Shown here: in pieces, positions 27,411 through 36,245 of the stretch
How positions within the stretch are numbered: position 1 is the stretch's first letter
How the letters are laid out: each line of letters starts with the position of its first letter
Assembly (NCBI GenBank): GCA_016699855.1
Contig: CP064988.1
Span: forward strand, 4,430,501-4,494,500
Length of the DNA stretch: 64,000 nucleotides
Reading direction: 5' to 3'
Source: Rhodospirillales bacterium
GTDB taxonomy: Bacteria > Pseudomonadota > Alphaproteobacteria > Reyranellales > Reyranellaceae
Translations under genes and position numbers: made by a program
The notes under the pieces: generated by a model
Database searches by the model: none
What the model was told of the DNA's origin: nothing
What the model saw: only the letters and a program-made list of their open reading frames with translations

Positions 27411-27704
27411 ATGCCTTGCTACGTCATGCTCGAATTCACGGCGAAACCCGGCGGTGGCGCGGCGATGCTCGACGCGCTGCGCGAGGCGCTGCCCGACACG
27501 CGCAACAAGGACGGCTGCGAGAGCCTCGAGGTGACGGTCAACCAGGACGCGCCCGACAACATCCTGCTGGTGATGCGCTGGACGTCGCGTCGGCACTACC
27601 AGACCTACCGCGACTGGCGCGAGGCCAACGGCGACGTCCAGCGCTTCGCCGACGACACGGTCGGCGGCCTGACGACGCGGTTCTTCGACGTCACCGGCGT
27701 CTAA
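27411..27704 (+). CDS. Antibiotic-biosynthesis-monooxygenase (ABM) domain protein
   Basis: A 97-residue single-domain dimeric alpha/beta-barrel protein of the ABM/YgiN type: MPCYVMLEFTAKPGGGAAML, NKDGCESLEVTVNQDAPDNI, LVMRWTSRRHYQTYRDWREA. Small cytoplasmic proteins of this family act as cofactor-free quinol monooxygenases or haem-degrading enzymes, and many are uncharacterised. Start ATG 27411 is directly after a REP palindrome region, with GGAGG at about 27400 as ribosome-binding site. The neighbouring DDN-type gene lies 68 bp downstream in the same direction. Confidence 0.8.
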   Translation: MPCYVMLEFTAKPGGGAAMLDALREALPDTRNKDGCESLEVTVNQDAPDNILLVMRWTSRRHYQTYRDWREANGDVQRFADDTVGGLTTRFFDVTGV

Positions 27705-27772
27705 GAGCCGCGCGGCGCGCGCGTGCTATCGTCGCCGTATCGGCGACGCCGCCCCCATCCAAGGAGACTGAG

Positions 27773-28234
27773 GTGACCGAGACCAAGCGCGCGCCCAACC
27801 TGCCGAAGTGGATGAAGGACCACGTCGACCTCTACCTGTCGACCGGCGGCGTCGAGGGCCACATGTACACGATCACGTTGCCCAACGTGCCGCCGAAGGC
27901 GGTGCCGTCGCTGCTGCTGACCACGACCGGGCGCAAATCCGGTGACCGCTACCTGTTCCCGCTGTTCTACGGGCGCGCCGGCGACGGCTACTTCGTGATC
28001 GCCTCGAAGGGCGGCGCGCCGGAGCATCCCGGCTGGTACCGCAACATCCTCGCCAACCCCGAGGTCGACATCCAGGTCGGCACGGCGAAGATGACGGCCC
28101 GCGCCCGCACCGCGTCGGGCGCCGAGCGGGCGGCGCTGTGGGAGCAGGCGGTCGGCATCTGGCCGCCCTTCGCCGACTACCAGCGCAAGGCCAGCCACCG
28201 CGAGATCCCGGTGGTCGTCCTCGATCCCGTCTGA
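27773..28234 (+). CDS. DDN-type nitroreductase / deazaflavin-dependent oxidoreductase
   Basis: A 153-residue split-barrel protein of the DDN (F420H2-dependent nitroreductase) family. Signatures: TTTGRKSGDRYLFPLFYGR, YFVIASKGGAPEHPGWYRNI and LANPEVDIQVGT. In actinobacteria these reduce quinones or nitro compounds with F420H2; in proteobacteria the cofactor (F420, FMN or haem) is uncertain. GTG 27773 is preceded by AAGGAG at 27761-27766, a strong ribosome-binding site deciding the start. A GCTATCGTC block about 40 bp upstream may be a -10 region. Confidence 0.82.
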   Translation: MTETKRAPNLPKWMKDHVDLYLSTGGVEGHMYTITLPNVPPKAVPSLLLTTTGRKSGDRYLFPLFYGRAGDGYFVIASKGGAPEHPGWYRNILANPEVDIQVGTAKMTARARTASGAERAALWEQAVGIWPPFADYQRKASHREIPVVVLDPV

Positions 28235-28259
28235 CCGGTATCGGCGGCCGCCGGCCGCG

Positions 28260-28607
28260 TCAGTGGTCGGAGCCGTGCAGGATCGCCTCGCGCAGGCCTG
28301 TGTCGTAGGTCAGCCCGGCGGCGGTCAATGTCGGCGTGTCGATCATGCCGGTAGCCGCCACGAGGCCCTTGCGCGCCAGCGCGACGTGGACGGCGGGGTT
28401 GCGCAGGCCGGTGGCGTCGGCCGCCATCGCGACGCGAGGGCCGATGTGGAAATGGTTGCCGTGCGGATCGGGCAGAACGTCTAGGGTGACGTTGCCGGTG
28501 GTCTCGTCGCGGCGCGAGATCTCGGGATGGCGCGCCAGCTCCTGGAACAGCGTCAAGGTCTTGAGCTGCAGGGCGTTGAGGCCGAGCGGGTTCTTTTTCG
28601 GGGGCAT
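28260..28607 (-). CDS. Conserved-type hypothetical protein
   Basis: A 115-residue soluble protein starting MPPKKNPLGLNALQLKTLTL. It has an N-terminal helix-rich part with LNALQLKTLTLFQELARHPE, then a beta segment TGNVTLDVLPDPHGNHFHIG containing two His, and ends ILHGSDH. No domain I can name. The composition looks like a genuine cytoplasmic protein rather than a shadow frame, and the opposite strand offers no better candidate. It converges on the DDN-type gene and diverges from the DUF1244 gene, sharing a 104-bp promoter gap. Confidence 0.6.
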   Translation of the reverse strand: MPPKKNPLGLNALQLKTLTLFQELARHPEISRRDETTGNVTLDVLPDPHGNHFHIGPRVAMAADATGLRNPAVHVALARKGLVAATGMIDTPTLTAAGLTYDTGLREAILHGSDH

Positions 28608-28711
28608 GGGCGACCACGGGGATGTGACGGAAAGGCGGCTGGGTAACCCGACGGCGCGACGCTATACTATTACACCCAGCGTCGCCAGGCGGCGCCCGGC
28701 AGGAGGCCGAC

Positions 28712-29038
28712 ATGGACGACAAGACCCGCACCGAGTTCGAGGCGGCGGCGTTCCGCCGCCTTGTCGGACATCTGCGCGAGCGCACCGACGTGCAGAACAT
28801 CGACCTGATGAACCTCGCCGGCTTCTGCCGCAACTGCCTGTCGCGCTGGTACCGCGAGGAGGCCGGCGCGCGCGGGGTCGAGATCACCGATCCCGCCGCC
28901 CGCGAGATCGTCTACGGCATGCCCTACGACGAGTGGAAGGCGAAGCACCAGGCCGAGGCCGGCGCCGACAAGAAGGCGGCGTTCGAGAAGAGCTTCGCCC
29001 GCACCGTGGCCGACGAGGCCAAGCACAAGGGCGGCTGA
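28712..29038 (+). CDS. DUF1244 protein
   Basis: A 108-residue member of DUF1244, recognised by VQNIDLMNLAGFCRNCLSRW and YGMPYDEWKAKHQ. The family is small, widespread in proteobacteria and of unknown biochemical function; the conserved Cys pair (C-R-N-C) suggests metal or thiol chemistry. Start ATG 28712 follows GCAGGAGG. An upstream GCTATACT at about 28661 could be the -10 box. It lies upstream of gapR in the same direction with a 124-bp gap. Confidence 0.88.
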   Translation: MDDKTRTEFEAAAFRRLVGHLRERTDVQNIDLMNLAGFCRNCLSRWYREEAGARGVEITDPAAREIVYGMPYDEWKAKHQAEAGADKKAAFEKSFARTVADEAKHKGG

Positions 29039-29162
29039 CGCGGCGGGCCGGCGGGGGGTTACCCCCGCTATCCCCGTCATTCCCCGCGCGCCGTCGTTGA
29101 ACCGGGGGGCGCCGGGCGCCTAGGTTCCGGTCCTCGATTGTCGCGTAGAGACGAGGAACGCC

Positions 29163-29432
29163 ATGCCCGACGGCAGCCGGCCCATCAAGACCAAACCCGC
29201 CACCATCGCGGCGGACCGCCTCAAGAGCTTCGTCGAGCGCATCGAGAAGCTCGAGGAGGAGAAGAAGGCGATCGGCGGCGACGTGCGCGACGTCTACAGC
29301 GAGGCAAAGGGCGCCGGCTTCGACGTGAAGACCATGCGCCAGGTCGTCCGGCTGCGGAAGCTCGACAGCGCCGAGCGCGACGAGCAGGAGACGATGCTCG
29401 ACCTCTACAAGCAGGCGCTGGGGATGGTCTGA
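29163..29432 (+). CDS. gapR: GapR-like nucleoid-associated protein (DUF2312)
   Basis: An 89-residue basic, coiled-coil protein. The DUF2312 signature runs from AADRLKSFVERIEKLEEEKK through DVYSEAKGAGFDVKTMRQVV to RLRKLD. In Caulobacter GapR clamps overtwisted AT-rich DNA ahead of replication and transcription and stimulates topoisomerases; it is confined almost to Alphaproteobacteria. Length is typical. The start has GAGGAACGCC just before ATG. A short inverted repeat lies downstream between this gene and the convergent DUF429 gene. Confidence 0.92.
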   Translation: MPDGSRPIKTKPATIAADRLKSFVERIEKLEEEKKAIGGDVRDVYSEAKGAGFDVKTMRQVVRLRKLDSAERDEQETMLDLYKQALGMV

Positions 29433-29500
29433 GGCGCGGCGGCCCTCAACCGTTCTGCTTTCGGAGAATATCCCGCTCGTCCACCGCGCGGCGGAGAGCG

Positions 29501-29520
29501 AGCGTGACGGACGTCACGCT
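29501..29520. terminator. Bidirectional terminator-like hairpin
   Basis: AGCGTGAC (29501-29508) and GTCACGCT (29513-29520) form a perfect 8-bp stem with a 4-nt loop between the convergent gapR and DUF429 genes. No T-tract on either side, so terminator activity is inferred from position only. Confidence 0.45.
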
Positions 29521-30251
29521 CAGTACCAGATCGCCATCTCGATCCCGTGGCTGTCGCGCCTGATGTCGGCCGGCAGGCGGGTCGCGTCGCCGGCGTGGAT
29601 GAGCTCGGCCGTGCGGCACACGGCGGCGGCGTCGAGCGCGTCGTCGAGCGCCGCGTCGGCGCGCCGTAGCCCGGCGTCGCGGCGGAACGCCTCCCATCGC
29701 GCGGTCGCACCGCTGTAACCCTGCCGCGCGAGCAAGGTCGCGCGGCGCCGGGCGCCTTCGGCGGTGCGCTTGCCCGCCAGCACTGGCGCGCCATTGTTCA
29801 TGCGCGCGAACGCGAGCTCGGGATGCGCCTCGCGCAGCCGCGCGCGGGCGTCCTTGGAACCGCGGACCAGCGCGTCGACCTCGCGCATCTTCGGGAACAG
29901 GTTGAACGCTTGCTTGCTCAGCCCGACGCCGTGCGGGCCGCTGGCCCGGTTGCCCGCGAGGGCGTCGCGGTAGTCGTCGCAGGCCAGCGCGGCGCGGCAC
30001 GGCGTGGCGAATACCGACGACGATTTGCCCGCCAGCAGGGCGCGGGCCTCGCGCTCGCCGTGGCGTCCCCCGCGCTCGGCGACGTCGGCGAAGCCCATCG
30101 GCATGTCGACGGCGACGATGGCGGGACACTCCGGCGCGTGGAGGATCGCCTCGAGCGCCGCCGCGAAGCGGAACGACCATCCACCGCGGTCGAGATCGCG
30201 GAACACCGCGATCCAGCCGGCGCGGCAGCCGTCGACGCCCGCGACCCACAC
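29520..30251 (-). CDS. DUF429 protein (RNase H-like fold)
   Basis: A 243-residue DUF429 protein: MWVAGVDGCRAGWIAVF at the N-terminus and IVAVDMPMGFAD with candidate acidic metal ligands Asp7 and the later Asp in VDMPMG, plus SVFATPCRAALACDD and ALDDALDAAAVCRTAELIHA at the C-terminus. This layout resembles RNase H-like nucleases, but the function of DUF429 is not established. The gene starts 21 bp downstream of the indolepyruvate oxidoreductase stop on the same strand and probably shares its transcript. Confidence 0.85.
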   Translation of the reverse strand: MWVAGVDGCRAGWIAVFRDLDRGGWSFRFAAALEAILHAPECPAIVAVDMPMGFADVAERGGRHGEREARALLAGKSSSVFATPCRAALACDDYRDALAGNRASGPHGVGLSKQAFNLFPKMREVDALVRGSKDARARLREAHPELAFARMNNGAPVLAGKRTAEGARRRATLLARQGYSGATARWEAFRRDAGLRRADAALDDALDAAAVCRTAELIHAGDATRLPADIRRDSHGIEMAIWY

Positions 30252-30272
30252 CGCGGGCGCCGCGTGCCGCCG

Positions 30273-33200
30273 CTATTCCGCCGCCTGGCGCAGCGGCGCA
30301 GGCGCGCGGAACGCCGCCAGCAGCGAGTCCCAACGCTTGCGCGTCTTCGCGACGTTGGCGTCCTTGACGTGGCCGTAGCCGCGCATCTCGTCGGGCAGCG
30401 ACGCGAGCTGGACCGCGAGGCCGTGGTTGGCGGCCGAGAGCTTGCCCAGGACCTCCTCGACCAGCGCCTCGTACTCGCCGATCAGGGCGCGCTCCATCCG
30501 GCGCTCGGCGGTGCGGCCGAACGGATCGAACGCGGTGCCGCGCAGGAAGCGGAAACGCTTGAGCAGCGAGAACGCGGTCATCATCCACGGTCCGTAGGAC
30601 GATTTCACGAGTTGCCCGGTCTTGGCGTCGCGGTCGGCCAGCAGCGGCGGCGCGAGGTGCACGCGGATCTTGTAGTCGCCCTCGAAGCGCTGCCGCACGT
30701 CGCGCAGGAAGGAGCCGTCGGTGTAGAGCCGCGCCACCTCGTACTCGTCCTTGTAGGCGAGCAGCTTTGCGTACTGCCGCGCCACCGCCTCGGCGAGCCC
30801 GGACATGCCCGGCGCCTTCGACGCCTCGGCCGCCTTCACCTTCTCGACCAATTCGGTGTAGCGGGCGGCATAGGCCGGGTTCTGGTAGTCCGTGAGGTGC
30901 TTGACGCGCGCCCCGACGACGTCGTCGAGCGTGCGCGAGATCGTCGGCAGCGCGATCACCTGCGCCGGCGGCGCGGCGATCCGCTCGACGGCCGCGAGGT
31001 CGTGCGCGGCGCGGCGGCCCCACAGGAAGGCTTGCCGGTTCATCTCCACGGCGGCGCCGTTGAGCTCGATGGCGCGGTCGATGGCGGCGCCGGAGATCGG
31101 GATGAGGCCCTTCTGCCAGGCGTAGCCCATCATGAACAGGTTGGTGGCGATGGAGTCGCCGAGCAGCGCGGTGGCGAGCCGCTGGGCGTCGACGAAATCG
31201 CCGCCGCCGGCGCCGACGGCGGCCTCGATCGATAGCCGCAGCGTCTGCAACGGGAAGCGCAGGTTGGGATCGCGCGTGAAGTCGCCGGTGATGGTCTCGT
31301 GCGTGTTGACCACCGCGCGGGTGACGCCCGTCGCGGTCTTGCCCAGCGCCTCGGGCGTGGCGGCGACGACGATGTCGCAGGCCAGCAGCAGGTTGGCGCC
31401 GCCGGCGCCCAGCCGCACGGCGTGGATGTCCTCCGGCGCCGCGCCGATGCGCACGTGGCTGATGACGGCGCCGCCCTTCTGCGCCAACCCCGCCATGTCG
31501 AGCACCGAGCAGCCGTGGCCGTCGATGTGCGCCGCCATGCCCAGCAGCGCGCCGATCGTGACGACGCCGGTGCCGCCGATGCCCGTGACGAGGATGCCGT
31601 AGGGCGTGTCCGCGAGCGCGGGGATCGTCGGCTCGGGCAGCGCCGCGGTCCACGCCGGCGCCGCGTCGCGGCCCGTCGTGTCGCCCTTGCCCTTGCGCAG
31701 ACGGCCGCCCTCGATCGTCACGAAGCTCGGGCAGAAGCCGTTGAGGCAGGAATAGTCCTTGTTGCACGAGGACTGGTCGATCTCGCGCTTGCGGCCGAAC
31801 TCGGTCTCGACCGGCACGACCGACAGGCAGTTCGATTTCGCCGAGCAGTCGCCGCAGCCCTCGCACACCGCCTGGTTGATGAACACGCGGCGCGCCGGGT
31901 CGGGGTAGAGGCCGCGCTTGCGGCGGCGGCGCTTCTCGGCGGCGCAGGTCTGGTCGTAGATGATGACCGACACGCCCTTGTGCTCGCGCAGCTCGCGCTG
32001 CACGGCGTCGAGGTCGGCGCGCGGATGGAACGTGCAGACCGGCGCCCAGTCGAGGCCGAGCGGGTACTTGTCGGGATCGTCGGTGACGACGGCGATCCGC
32101 TGGACGCCCTCGGCGTGGACCTGGCGGCTGATCTTCCACGGGCTGAGGTCGCCGTCGTGGCGCTGGCCGCCGGTCATCGCGACGGCGTCGTTGTAGAGGA
32201 TCTTGTAGGTGATGTTGACGTCGGTGGTCAGCGCGTGGCGGATCGCGAGGAAGCCGCTGTGGAAGTAGGTGCCGTCGCCCATGTTCTGGAACATGTGCGG
32301 CGTGTCGGTGAACTTCGACAGCCCGACCCAGGTCGCGCCCTCGCCGCCCATCTGCGTGAAGGTCAGCGTGTCGCGGTCCATCCAGATCGCCATGGTGTGG
32401 CAGCCGATGCCGGCCATCGCCAGCGAGCCCTCCGGCACCTTGGTCGAGGTGTTGTGCGGGCAGCCGGAGCAGAAATAGGGGACGCGCGCGAAGCCCGGCG
32501 CGTTGCGGGTCTGCGCCGCCTGCTTGCGGGCGATGGTCTCCAGGCCGCGCGCCATGCGCTCGGTGCGGCGCTCGACGCCGAGGCGGTCGGCGATGACCTT
32601 GGCGATGTGCGCGGGGATCAGCTCGCCGGTGGTCGGCAGCAGCGGCGCGCCCTTCTCGTCGGTCTTGCCGACGACGCGCGGCCGGCGGTCGGCGGCCAGG
32701 TTGAACAGCAGGTCCTTGATCTGCGGCTCCATCAGCGGCCGCTTCTCCTCGATGACCAGCACCTCCTCGGCGCCCTCGATGAAGCGCCGCATGCCCTGCG
32801 GCTCGACCGGCCAGGTCATACCGACCTTGTAGACGGCGAGGCCTAGACGCCGCGCCTCGGAATCGTCGATGCCGAGTTCGTCCAGCGCCTGGCGGACGTC
32901 GAGGTACCCCTTGCCGGCGGTGACGATCGCCAGCCGCGCGCCGGCCGCGCCGACCGCGACCCGGTCCAGCCCGTTGGCGCGCCAGTAGGCCTGCGCGGCG
33001 GGCAGTTTGAAATTGTGCAGGCGCCGTTCCTGCTCGAGATAGTCGTCGGGGAAGCGCAGGCTGAGACCGCCCGGCGGCACCTCGAAATCGGTCGGGATGA
33101 CGATCTTGATCCGGTGCGGATCGATGTGGACGGAGGCCGAGGAATCGGCGGTCTCGCCGATAACCTTGAAGCCGACCCAGCAGCCGGAGTAGCGCGACAT

Positions 33201-33779
33201 CGCCCAGCCGTGCAGGCCGAGGTCGATGAAGTCCTGCACGCCGGCCGGATTGATGACCGGCATCATCGCGTCGACGAAAGCGAACTCGCTCTGGTGGGCG
33301 ATGGTAGACGACTTGGCCATGTGGTCGTCGCCGGCCAGCGCCAGCACGCCGCCGTGCTTGGACGTGCCGTTGACGTTGGCGTGCTTGAAGACGTCGCCGG
33401 TGCGGTCGACGCCCGGCCCCTTGCCGTACCACATGCCGAAGACGCCGTCGTACTTCGCGCCGGGCACCAGGCCGATCTGCTGCGTGCCCCACAGCGCCGT
33501 CGCCCCGAGATCCTCGTTGGTGCCGGGCTGGAAGTTGATGTGGTTCTTCTCGACGAACCGGCGCGCCTGCCACAGCGCCTGGTCGATCCCGCCAAGCGGC
33601 GAGCCGCGGTAGCCGGAGATGTAGCAGGCGGTGTTCAGCCCGGCGGCGAGATCGCGCTGGCGCTGCATCATCGGCAGACGGATCAGCGCCTGGGTGCCCG
33701 TGAGGAAGACGCGGCCGGTCTCGCGGACGTACTTGTCGTCGAGCGTGACCAGGTCGATCGGCCGGGGGGCGGTGGCCAT
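30273..33779 (-). CDS. Indolepyruvate ferredoxin oxidoreductase, fused alpha/gamma type
   Basis: A 1168-residue, ThDP- and iron-sulfur-dependent enzyme that oxidatively decarboxylates aryl-pyruvates (from aromatic amino-acid catabolism) to aryl-acetyl-CoA, passing electrons to ferredoxin. The N-terminal alpha-like part has SGYRGSPLGGIDQAL and FQPGTNEDLGATALWGTQQ; the ThDP-binding region has GIGCHTMAIWMDR and GGEGATWVGLS. A 4Fe-4S cluster region follows (CEGCGDCSAKSNCLSV, then CNKDYSCLNGFCPSF), and the gamma domain carries VTGIGGTGVVTIGALLGMAA. Length matches the single-polypeptide form of aerobic proteobacteria. The aryl-acetyl-CoA product could be handled by the CoA enzymes nearby, but no direct link is visible. 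Confidence 0.93.
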   Translation of the reverse strand: MATAPRPIDLVTLDDKYVRETGRVFLTGTQALIRLPMMQRQRDLAAGLNTACYISGYRGSPLGGIDQALWQARRFVEKNHINFQPGTNEDLGATALWGTQQIGLVPGAKYDGVFGMWYGKGPGVDRTGDVFKHANVNGTSKHGGVLALAGDDHMAKSSTIAHQSEFAFVDAMMPVINPAGVQDFIDLGLHGWAMSRYSGCWVGFKVIGETADSSASVHIDPHRIKIVIPTDFEVPPGGLSLRFPDDYLEQERRLHNFKLPAAQAYWRANGLDRVAVGAAGARLAIVTAGKGYLDVRQALDELGIDDSEARRLGLAVYKVGMTWPVEPQGMRRFIEGAEEVLVIEEKRPLMEPQIKDLLFNLAADRRPRVVGKTDEKGAPLLPTTGELIPAHIAKVIADRLGVERRTERMARGLETIARKQAAQTRNAPGFARVPYFCSGCPHNTSTKVPEGSLAMAGIGCHTMAIWMDRDTLTFTQMGGEGATWVGLSKFTDTPHMFQNMGDGTYFHSGFLAIRHALTTDVNITYKILYNDAVAMTGGQRHDGDLSPWKISRQVHAEGVQRIAVVTDDPDKYPLGLDWAPVCTFHPRADLDAVQRELREHKGVSVIIYDQTCAAEKRRRRKRGLYPDPARRVFINQAVCEGCGDCSAKSNCLSVVPVETEFGRKREIDQSSCNKDYSCLNGFCPSFVTIEGGRLRKGKGDTTGRDAAPAWTAALPEPTIPALADTPYGILVTGIGGTGVVTIGALLGMAAHIDGHGCSVLDMAGLAQKGGAVISHVRIGAAPEDIHAVRLGAGGANLLLACDIVVAATPEALGKTATGVTRAVVNTHETITGDFTRDPNLRFPLQTLRLSIEAAVGAGGGDFVDAQRLATALLGDSIATNLFMMGYAWQKGLIPISGAAIDRAIELNGAAVEMNRQAFLWGRRAAHDLAAVERIAAPPAQVIALPTISRTLDDVVGARVKHLTDYQNPAYAARYTELVEKVKAAEASKAPGMSGLAEAVARQYAKLLAYKDEYEVARLYTDGSFLRDVRQRFEGDYKIRVHLAPPLLADRDAKTGQLVKSSYGPWMMTAFSLLKRFRFLRGTAFDPFGRTAERRMERALIGEYEALVEEVLGKLSAANHGLAVQLASLPDEMRGYGHVKDANVAKTRKRWDSLLAAFRAPAPLRQAAE

Positions 33780-34044
33780 GGACGTCTCCTTGACGGACTC
33801 TGTGCGACGTACAGCTATCCCCGGCGCGACCGCGTCGCAAGGCCGCGCGGTCCGGCCGCGCGCGAAAGACCGAACCTTTCGCCGCCGCCGGCGCCGCCAC
33901 GCGCGCGTTGCCGGCGGCGGCCGGCGCGCGCAAAGAAATTAGTGGCCTTCGCGGTCGCGATGGGTGAGAAAGCCCGCCGATGGCGCGGGCAGGGGATTTC
34001 GCGCGGCCGGGGCGGTGGACGCCGGCCGCGCGCCAGGAATAGCG

Positions 34045-35013
34045 ATGACGATTCTCGTGACCGGCGCGGCCGGATTCATCGGCTACCACGTGTGCGCCGC
34101 CCTGCTGGCGCGCGGCGAGCGCGTGATCGGACTCGACAACCTCGCGCCGTACTACGACGTCGCGCTGAAGCGCGCCCGTCTGGAGATGCTGGCGCGGCAC
34201 GACGCCTTCGCGGCCGTCGACGCCAGCGTCGCCGACCGCGAGGCCGTGCTGGCGCTGGGCGCGGCGCATCCGGAGATCGCCTCGGTGATCCATCTGGCGG
34301 CGCAGGCCGGCGTGCGCCACTCCCTCGTCGATCCGTTCGCCTACGTCACCGCCAACGTCATGGGCCATCTGACCATGCTCGAGATGGCGTGGCGGCTGCC
34401 GGCGCTGCGCCACTTCGTCTACGCCTCGTCTTCGTCGGTGTACGGCGCCAACGCCAAGAGCCCGTTCGCGGTCGGTGATCCGGTCGACGCGCCGCGCTCG
34501 CTCTACGCCGTCACCAAACGCGCCGACGAGCTGATGTCGGAGGCCTACGCGGGCTTGCGCGGCCTGCCGCAGACCGGCTTGCGCTTCTTCACGGTCTACG
34601 GCCCGTGGGGCCGGCCCGACATGTCGCCGTACATCTTCTGCCGCATGATCTTCGCCGGCGAGACGATCCCGATCCACAACCTCGGCTTCATCAAGCGCGA
34701 TTTCAGCTACGTCGGCGACATCGTCGCCGGTGTGCTCGCCTGCCACGACAAGCCGCCCGAGGGCGCCGCCAACCGCCTCTACAATCTCGGCGCCAGCCGC
34801 GGCGAGGACCTCATGCGCTTCGTCGCCCTGCTGGAGAAGGCGACCGGCCGGACGGCCAAGGTGGAACTGCGCCCGGCCCAGCCCGGCGACGTGCCGGAGA
34901 CTTGCGCCGACGTCACCGCCACCACGCGCGATTTCGGCTGGAAGCCGGCCACCACGATCGACGAGGGCGTCCCGAAGTTCGTCGACTGGTTCCGCGCCTG
35001 GCACCGGGTGTGA
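34045..35013 (+). CDS. NAD-dependent epimerase, UDP-glucuronate 4-epimerase-like
   Basis: A 322-residue extended SDR. NAD motif GAAGFIG at 7-13; LDNLAPYYDVALKRARL and LAAQAGVRHSLVDPFAYV match UDP-glucuronate 4-epimerases (CapI/WbpP-like). The active-site Ser/Tyr/Lys set is in YASSSSVYG and SLYAVTKRADE, and VYGPWGRPDMSPYIF is diagnostic. It would make UDP-galacturonate from UDP-glucuronate for cell-surface glycans; the UDP-glucuronate decarboxylase at 13.9 kb uses the same precursor. It stands alone. ATG 34045 directly precedes the Rossmann strand. The 265-bp gap upstream shows no other gene. Confidence 0.87.
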   Translation: MTILVTGAAGFIGYHVCAALLARGERVIGLDNLAPYYDVALKRARLEMLARHDAFAAVDASVADREAVLALGAAHPEIASVIHLAAQAGVRHSLVDPFAYVTANVMGHLTMLEMAWRLPALRHFVYASSSSVYGANAKSPFAVGDPVDAPRSLYAVTKRADELMSEAYAGLRGLPQTGLRFFTVYGPWGRPDMSPYIFCRMIFAGETIPIHNLGFIKRDFSYVGDIVAGVLACHDKPPEGAANRLYNLGASRGEDLMRFVALLEKATGRTAKVELRPAQPGDVPETCADVTATTRDFGWKPATTIDEGVPKFVDWFRAWHRV

Positions 35014-35087
35014 CAAGGGCGCCGGCGGACGGCAGAATGCGCGCGTAGCTTCGCGCCGGCGCGTGCGGCCGGGGACTTGGAGGCGGG

Positions 35088-36245
35088 ATGGCGGGGCGGC
35101 GCGCGACATCGGCCGGATCCGGCGGCGATTTCATGCTCCTCGTGGCGACGCGCAAGGGCGCGTTCATCCTGCGCGGCGACCGTTCGCGGGACCGTTTCCG
35201 CGTCGAGGGCCCCATCTTCCTCGGCCACGTCATCCACCACCTCGTCCTCGATCCGCGCGACCGGCGCACGATGCTGATGGCCGCCCGCACCGGCCATCTC
35301 GGGCCGACGGTGTTCCGCAGCGACGATCTCGGCCGCACCTGGACCGAGGCGGCGACGCCGCCGCGCTTCGCCAAGGCGGCGGAGGGCGCCCGCGCGCGGG
35401 CCGTCGACCACGTGTTCTGGCTGTCGCCGGGCCACGCCGACGAGCCCGGCGTCTGGTACGCGGGCACCTCGCCGCAGGGGCTGTTCCGCAGCGACGACGG
35501 CGGCCGCCACTGGGAGGGTGTCGCCGGCTTCAACGACCATCCGATGTACGGGAAATGGACCGGCGGCGACCAGGATGGCACGCCCGACGGGCCGGTGCTG
35601 CATTCCATCCGGATCGATCCGCGCGACCGGCGCCGCCTGTATGTCGGTCTCTCCGGCGGCGGCGTGTTCCGCAGCGACGATGGCGGCGCCGGCTGGCGGC
35701 CGATGAACGCCGGATCGCGCGCCGATTTCTTCCCCGATCCGTTCCCCGAGTACGGCCAGGATCCGCACGAATTGGCCGTTCATCCGCTGCGGCCCGACCG
35801 CCTGTACCAGCAGAACCATTGCGGCATCTACCGCATGGATCTGCCGGACGAGCGCTGGGTCCGGATCGGCGACAACATGCCGGCCGGGATCGGCGACATC
35901 GGCTTCTCGATCGCGCTGCATCCGCGCGATCCCGACACCGCCTGGGTGTTCCCGATGGACGGCTCGGACGTGTGGCCGCGCGTCAGCCCTGGCGGCAGGC
36001 CCGCCGTCTACGCCACCCGCGACGCCGGCGCCTCGTGGGCGCGGCTCGACACGGGGCTGCCGCGCCGGCAGGCGTGGTTCACCGTGAAACGGCAGGCGTT
36101 CCGCGCCGATTCGTTCGATCCCGTCGGGTTGTACTTCGGCACGACGTCCGGCGAGATCTGGGCCAGCCGCGACGAGGGGGCGCGGTGGCGCTGCGTCGCG
36201 CGCCACCTGCCGGAGATCTACGCCGTCGAGCCCGTGCCTCCATGA
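35088..36245 (+). CDS. Asp-box beta-propeller protein (sialidase/VPS10-like)
   Basis: A 385-residue protein without a signal peptide, built of repeated blades with five Asp-boxes (S/T-x-D-x-G-x-x-W) at about 78-85, 135-142, 196-203, 310-317 and 360-367, for example FRSDDGGRHW. The fold is a sialidase-like propeller, but the catalytic Arg triad and Tyr of true sialidases are not evident, so enzymatic activity is not claimed. GGAGGCGGG before ATG 35088 supports the start; M16 at 35133 is an alternative. Its stop overlaps the next gene by 4 bp (ATGA), so the two proteins are translationally coupled. Confidence 0.85.
   Translation: MAGRRATSAGSGGDFMLLVATRKGAFILRGDRSRDRFRVEGPIFLGHVIHHLVLDPRDRRTMLMAARTGHLGPTVFRSDDLGRTWTEAATPPRFAKAAEGARARAVDHVFWLSPGHADEPGVWYAGTSPQGLFRSDDGGRHWEGVAGFNDHPMYGKWTGGDQDGTPDGPVLHSIRIDPRDRRRLYVGLSGGGVFRSDDGGAGWRPMNAGSRADFFPDPFPEYGQDPHELAVHPLRPDRLYQQNHCGIYRMDLPDERWVRIGDNMPAGIGDIGFSIALHPRDPDTAWVFPMDGSDVWPRVSPGGRPAVYATRDAGASWARLDTGLPRRQAWFTVKRQAFRADSFDPVGLYFGTTSGEIWASRDEGARWRCVARHLPEIYAVEPVPP

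Noticed and set aside
29446..35109. A very long uninterrupted minus-strand frame of about 1887 codons across several real genes
   Set aside because: It is a by-product of the extreme GC bias: Arg/Gly/Ala-rich, and it lies in the wrong frame of the indolepyruvate oxidoreductase, whose sequence is clearly real in the other frame.
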